NCBI GenBank assembly: GCA_963920705.1 | Contig: OY987237.1 | Location: 14,476,601-14,540,600 of the forward strand | Length of the DNA: 64,000 nt | Source: Odiellus spinosus | Taxonomy: Eukaryota; Arthropoda; Arachnida; Opiliones; Phalangiidae | Direction: 5' to 3' | Shown here: positions 59,371 through 64,000 of the stretch, piece by piece | Numbering within the stretch: the first letter of the stretch is position 1 | How the letters are laid out: each line of letters opens with the position of its first letter | Made by a program: the position numbers and the translations under genes | Notes under the pieces: model-generated | Told to the model about the DNA's origin: nothing | The model's input: the letters and a program-made list of their open reading frames with translations, nothing else | The model's database searches: none

Positions 59371-60891
59371 ATATATCATCTGCAAATTTATACCGTCTGG
59401 TTTGTTTTTGTCTGAAATTTGAAAGTCCTCCATATAATTAGATTTCATTATGCTATTGAATATACCTATATCTTTACATTTCTTCTACGAGACTTCGGCC
59501 TTAAAAGGACTAGATATTTGCCCGAAAATGCTTAAATTTGAATGGAGCTTTGGTATGGTATCCCGCTTAGAAACTCTTGTTAAATATGTAAAATTATAAA
59601 TACCTTTCAAGAATAAGATAAAAGGATTCTTTAACGAATATATTTGTGAGATAACTTAACCTCATTTAAATTGTTAATACATTTTAAAATATAAGTTGGT
59701 TTGACGTCAAGAAACGACACTAATTGAATTCTTTTAGAGACGACAGATCTTGGAATTTTGTTTAAATATTTTGTATAATGGGAATGCGACCACTACTTAA
59801 GGGTTTGGTTTAAACTTGTGTGGTCCAAACTTGGAGGATGGTTCAAATAATTTTACCTCGACCGTGGAGTTTGTTAGTTCGTTCGAATAAATTCCATAAG
59901 ATTGCGCTAGGAATGCTCCTTTTTCTTGAAACTTGTTGGATTCCCTAGTGATGTTTATATATATCTAAACTTTCCGATAAGGTCTCGACAAAAATACTTT
60001 CATGACCTTTACACTTTTATCAGCGAATACGAACGAACCTTAAACAATATTATGACAATGCCTGTCTTACATCCAGTAGACCTACAATACCGCTGCAATT
60101 GACAGGTCGTTATAGCTAATGTATAGAGATATTCAAAGGAATGCCTCTAACATCAAAACTCTATATTCAATGCCTCAAAAAAGTTTATTTTCCAAAAAAG
60201 GGGGTGAGTGGCCTGGAAGATTTTTATCTAAATTGTTTCGTAAATTCAATGACCTTAAAATAGAAAAGGATTAACCAACTTTTTTCATTGGTTGAAATTA
60301 AAAACTGTAACTCTCTTCGAATATAATCTGTCGAACATTTAGAAAGGTTTTAAGTGGCTTATTTGTAAGCTCGTAATAAGAACGCAACCTCAATTCTACT
60401 TTCGCTTGGGTTTTCAGCCTCTCGCTCTTTTCACGTCAAATTGAACTGATGAATGAAACATTCTATCCCATTTCACTCTCGCTTCATTTTCAGTTCGAGC
60501 ATTTTAAAGCAATATATATCATAACATACTCTACTTAAAACGTGAAGCTTTTAGTTTCTTTAAGCCACCTTTAAACGATATTGTTTTCAATTTATTGAAT
60601 AGTTTGATGGAAAGTTTCCCACGAAGGTCGTGGTGAAAGCCAAGCAGTTCGATAATGTACACGCAATGTTGTCCAAGGCTTAACTGTGTCACTATTTAAC
60701 GTTTAAGCATCGTAGCTATTTCTAATCCCAACTTTACGTAATAATAGTTCCAATTCCATAAATGCAATGGATGCATTGTTGGGATACTGTTGTAGAGAAT
60801 GTTAGCCCCGCAGTCAGTGAAACGTTGGCCTCGAATTTTGAAATTTCTCCCTCAGAGGTTCATTTCAAAAGAGTTGTCTGTAGAGTTATAA
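59371..60891. other. No gene seen
   Basis: AT-rich DNA with no recognised repeats. No frame has both splice signals. Confidence 0.5.
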
Positions 60892-60898
60892 GTACGTT

Positions 60899-61235
60899 CA
60901 GAAGCCGATGAAACCCTCCTTTGAAGTCTATTACTCCCGGGTCTTGTCTACCCCTCTCTGTATGAGTTATTCTGAAAAGGCGCGATTCGTACGCCTCCTA
61001 ACGGTAAATGTTTTCGGAGCGAGAGCTCGTCGAGCGAATATCTCTAGCAGCCTCGGAGTTCGTCCAAAAATCGTCGTCGTTTGTGGAGAGAGAGAATTTC
61101 CAATTTTCTGTAGACAGGGGGGATGAAGTAGGACCCCTTCTAACTCGTAAAATTGGGAATTTTACCCATACAGAGAGGAGCGCTATATGGAACATTGGAG
61201 TAGTAGACTTCAAAGGAGGGTTTCATCGGCTTCTG
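60899..61235 (-). mobile_element. Family A MITE, copy A14 (337 bp)
   Basis: TSD GTACGTT at 60892-60898 and 61236-61242. Common group, full length, both ends intact. Confidence 0.93.
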
Positions 61236-61242
61236 GTACGTT

Positions 61243-63034
61243 ATAGTCTCATCTTCGTGCTAGGATTCTTACACCACTCTCTGTTATATTCGAACTGAAA
61301 ACGCGTTGCAACTGATTTCGAAAGCGTAGTTCTTCGAATTCCTCAAGGTCCGATTTTTTTCCTGGTTGAAAAAAGTTCAATATTTCAGCAAGAATAGGTT
61401 TCTAACTAAGTACTCGTTGAATCTTAGAAGTGGTACGGTAAGGAAACTCCCCTGTCCAAAATTTCAAACCCTATAGTCTCGAGACAAAAGGTATTACCTT
61501 AAAGTTACCTAACGTCAAGCGATTCAGAATTTGAAAGCATCGTGCATAGCGTAGCTTTCCCTGGCCAAGAGTGAAAGCCGATTATTCCACGCAAGAAACT
61601 TTTCTCTTTGGAGTATTTCTCTCATTTTTAAAAGTATTTTTCCTGCTTTTTGCTTCGTTTTTTTTTTTTTTTTTTTTTTGGGGGGGTCCCTTTTTTCTCC
61701 GGTGTTCTTATACGCTTTGAATGATCTCAGGCATTTCTTGAACTTTTATTTCCATCAAGAAGAAACCCACGCGACAGTGAGTGTATATAGTTTGGTAGGA
61801 ATGAGTGAGACGCCAGTAAAAATATTCAGGCTACGTACATTAAACTTGTAAGAAAACCAAAAGATATTGAGAGATATCTCGCTTTGTACTTATTGTTATC
61901 TTTGACTGTTGTTGAAGGTATATTTTATACAAGAATAGTTTGCAAAATGGCATAAACTGTAGCGGATTAATACATCGTGTTAAATCTCATATTAAAAAAA
62001 ATAGTTTTTGTTAACCGTGTTTGTAAGATAAAGCTTATTTTAGCTTTTAAGCATAACGCCAGAGTGATTTCTAGTTCCGCCCCTACAATTTGTAAATTTT
62101 ACGAATTCCACCCTATTTCATGTTTAGATTACAATAAAAGGGAAGCGTTTTCATTGAAAAACTTTAAAAATTTTATAATTTTAGTAGATATTAAATTTGT
62201 CATTGTATAAACCAGTTTTTAGCCACCCTCCATTGTGGGGGGAACTCTTACATTCGTTTTATCGGCGTCCACGTAAATTTGTATGAATTTGAATGGACAA
62301 TAAGGGTCAACTTAGGTCTAGGTGGTAAATTATCCGTAAGAAAAAAAGGTCGTTTGTCTTAATGGTATGTAACAGAAAGATTTTGGGGAAAGTTCCCTAA
62401 TCGGCGACTTAGAAAATCATTTTCTAACTCGAAGAAAGGGTACTTTTAGTTTTTTTTTTTCTTAACCGGCCACAAATGGATAAACGGTAGGAATTTATCG
62501 CTAAGCCTTTGTTACGTACATTTATCATTTTCATCGTAAGAATGTACCATATACAACTACGCGGACGCTGCTATTCAGAGGCGATTTAAAAACTATTACA
62601 ACCCTGTTAGGCTTAGGAAAAATTTGGAGTTGAAAAGAAAAATAAATCTTATAGACTCGAGTTTCCTAAAGTAAATGACGAAAGTAAGACTTTCACTGGG
62701 GTTGGCGGCTGGCAAATTGCGTAGTTAATGATGTCGAACACCCTTCGATTTGTTCAAGAGACGAATTTAATTAGTTTCGGATGCCCCAAGAACCTTGATT
62801 TGAACGAGCTCTTGCTCATTAAGGCGGTTTGTTATAAACTGGATAATTGATTGGTTAAATAATATATACTTAATGATGATTGCTTACGCATGGTGGCCAC
62901 ATTATAAAATTTCCTGTTTTTTCAATGCCTTCCTAGAAGTTCCTATAAGATCATTTTAATATTTCCTTTTTTCAAGATTTAGTTATTAAGCCAAAGTATT
63001 TTGTAAAAACATATTTCAAACCTAAATATTCCAA
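61243..63034. other. No gene seen
   Basis: It contains a T-run followed by a G-run at about 61660-61687 and an AGCGGATTAATACATCGTG motif at about 61962, related to those at 9735, 10577 and 25690. Confidence 0.5.
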
Positions 63035-63390
63035 TAAGTAGTAATTCTCCTATATTTTCCTCTAATTTCAGTAGTAATTCTTCTATATTTCCCTCTAATT
63101 TCAGTAATTCTCCTATATTTTCCTCTAATTTCAGTAGTAATTCTCCTATATTTTCCTCTAATTTCAGTAGTAATTCTCCTATATTTTCCTCTAATTTCAG
63201 TAGTAATTCTCCTATATTTCCCTCTAATTTCAGTAGTAATTCTCCTATATTTCCCTCTAATTTCCGTAGTAATTCTATATTTTCCTCTAATTTCAGTAGT
63301 AATTCTCCTATATTTCCCTCTAATTTCCGTAATAATTCTCCTATATTTTCCTCTAATTTTATTAGTAATTCTCCTATATTTCCTATATTA
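63035..63390. repeat. 33-bp tandem array, 11 units
   Basis: The unit contains AGTAGTAATTCTCC, TATATTTTCCTCTAATTTC. Copies differ mainly as TTTTCC/TTTCCC and TTTCAG/TTTCCG, with short indels. About seven units contain pyrimidine tract-CTAATTTCAG on the + strand, which resembles a 3' splice site. Confidence 0.95.
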
Positions 63391-64000
63391 CAAATTTTTT
63401 ATTTAAATCGCTGAAGCATTTCCTGTTGACCTATTGGCTTTTTGTGTCACTTTGAGCAAGTAGTATTTAATTTGATTAGTTTAAATTTCTTATTTGAAGT
63501 TAAAAGATATTTTACAAAATTTAATTGAACAATTAAGAAGATGATTTGATGCTATACTGACGCAACCATTCTTAAATAAAAATAACCTTAAATAAACAGG
63601 GTAATTTTAGCCTAATTAGTACATTACGACGCTAGAAAGTTTTTAAACAAGAAATTCCATCATTATCTCAATTTTGAAAAACCAAAAAAAAAAAAAAAAG
63701 AAAAAAATTAAGGCTTAGGAGGAAAAAAATTAAATTGGATTCCATTAAGCATTCAAAAGCTTAAACTCTATCCAATCTTGAGGGTGTACTAATGGCATTT
63801 TAAACTCGAATAGAATTTCCTTTTTTTTTTTTTAACTCCTAGACATTTTAGCAAAGATTACTGTAGTAAGAATCCAATCTAAGAGGTTCGGAACGATTTT
63901 TACAGAAAATTCCAACGTAGTTAGGGAATTAAAAAAAAAGAAACCAAAAATGCTATAGTTATCGAAGTTTAATCCCCAAAGTGATTTCGTCGCGAGCATC

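Noticed and set aside
5860-61298. Recurring 60-110 codon open frames (on both strands) in many places, apparently a conserved small protein family
   Set aside because: All lie inside family A copies. The frames exist because the copies are recent and similar; starts and stops vary, both strands are open at once, and small indels shift the frame in several copies. No transposase motif is present.
63035-63390. CRISPR array
   Set aside because: Contiguous 33-bp satellite units without spacers.

Overview
This window looks like nuclear DNA from an AT-rich invertebrate genome. The evidence is a consensus eukaryotic splice donor, long stretches without coding sequence, many small non-autonomous DNA transposons with intact target-site duplications (TSDs), homopolymer runs, and minisatellites. 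There is no operon structure and no gene density of bacterial type. I cannot name the organism. The hAT-type MITE ends and the pearl/mini-me-like (TCTG)n elements are of kinds common in marine and other invertebrates, but that is only suggestive.

Only one protein-coding feature is well supported. It is a first coding exon at 12657-12777 (+) with a good start context, a signal-peptide-like translation and a G|GTGAGT donor, lying just downstream of a GC/CpG-rich stretch (about 12215-12560) that resembles a promoter. No later exon could be identified with confidence, so most of what follows is either its long first intron or intergenic DNA. Nearly all open reading frames in the window are chance frames or lie inside repeats.

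The rest is a mobile-element landscape. Family A (14 copies, about 337 bp, ends CAGAAG), family B (6 copies, about 418 bp, ends CAGAGG) and family C (4 copies, 281-298 bp, ends CAAGG) have unrelated interiors. All three nevertheless make 7-bp TSDs, visible at 23 of 24 insertions, with a shared symmetric target nTnnnAn. Two other MITEs here (3652-3892 and 43384-43522) have classic hAT ends and 8-bp TSDs, so the 7-bp result is not a reading artefact. A further group (family D and relatives) has TTAA at both ends and starts TTAAAGGG. There is also one TA-flanked mariner-like MITE, several foldback elements, and dispersed fragments (families F, K, M).

Layout: 1-12 kb holds sparse MITEs and A/B copies. 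12.2-12.8 kb holds the promoter-like region and exon 1. 16-20 kb holds a foldback element, a TTAA element carrying tandem repeats, C1 and D1. 20-39 kb is dense in A and B copies, with a 39-bp minisatellite at 37.2 kb. 40.8-41.3 kb is an inverted-then-direct 32-bp satellite. 42-45 kb is a cluster of TTAA elements with a hAT MITE. 48-53 kb carries three C copies. 55-61 kb carries four A copies, one inserted inside a TTAA element. 63.0-63.4 kb is a 33-bp array whose units look like 3' splice sites. The most interesting finding is the shared 7-bp, hAT-like target signature of families A, B and C.
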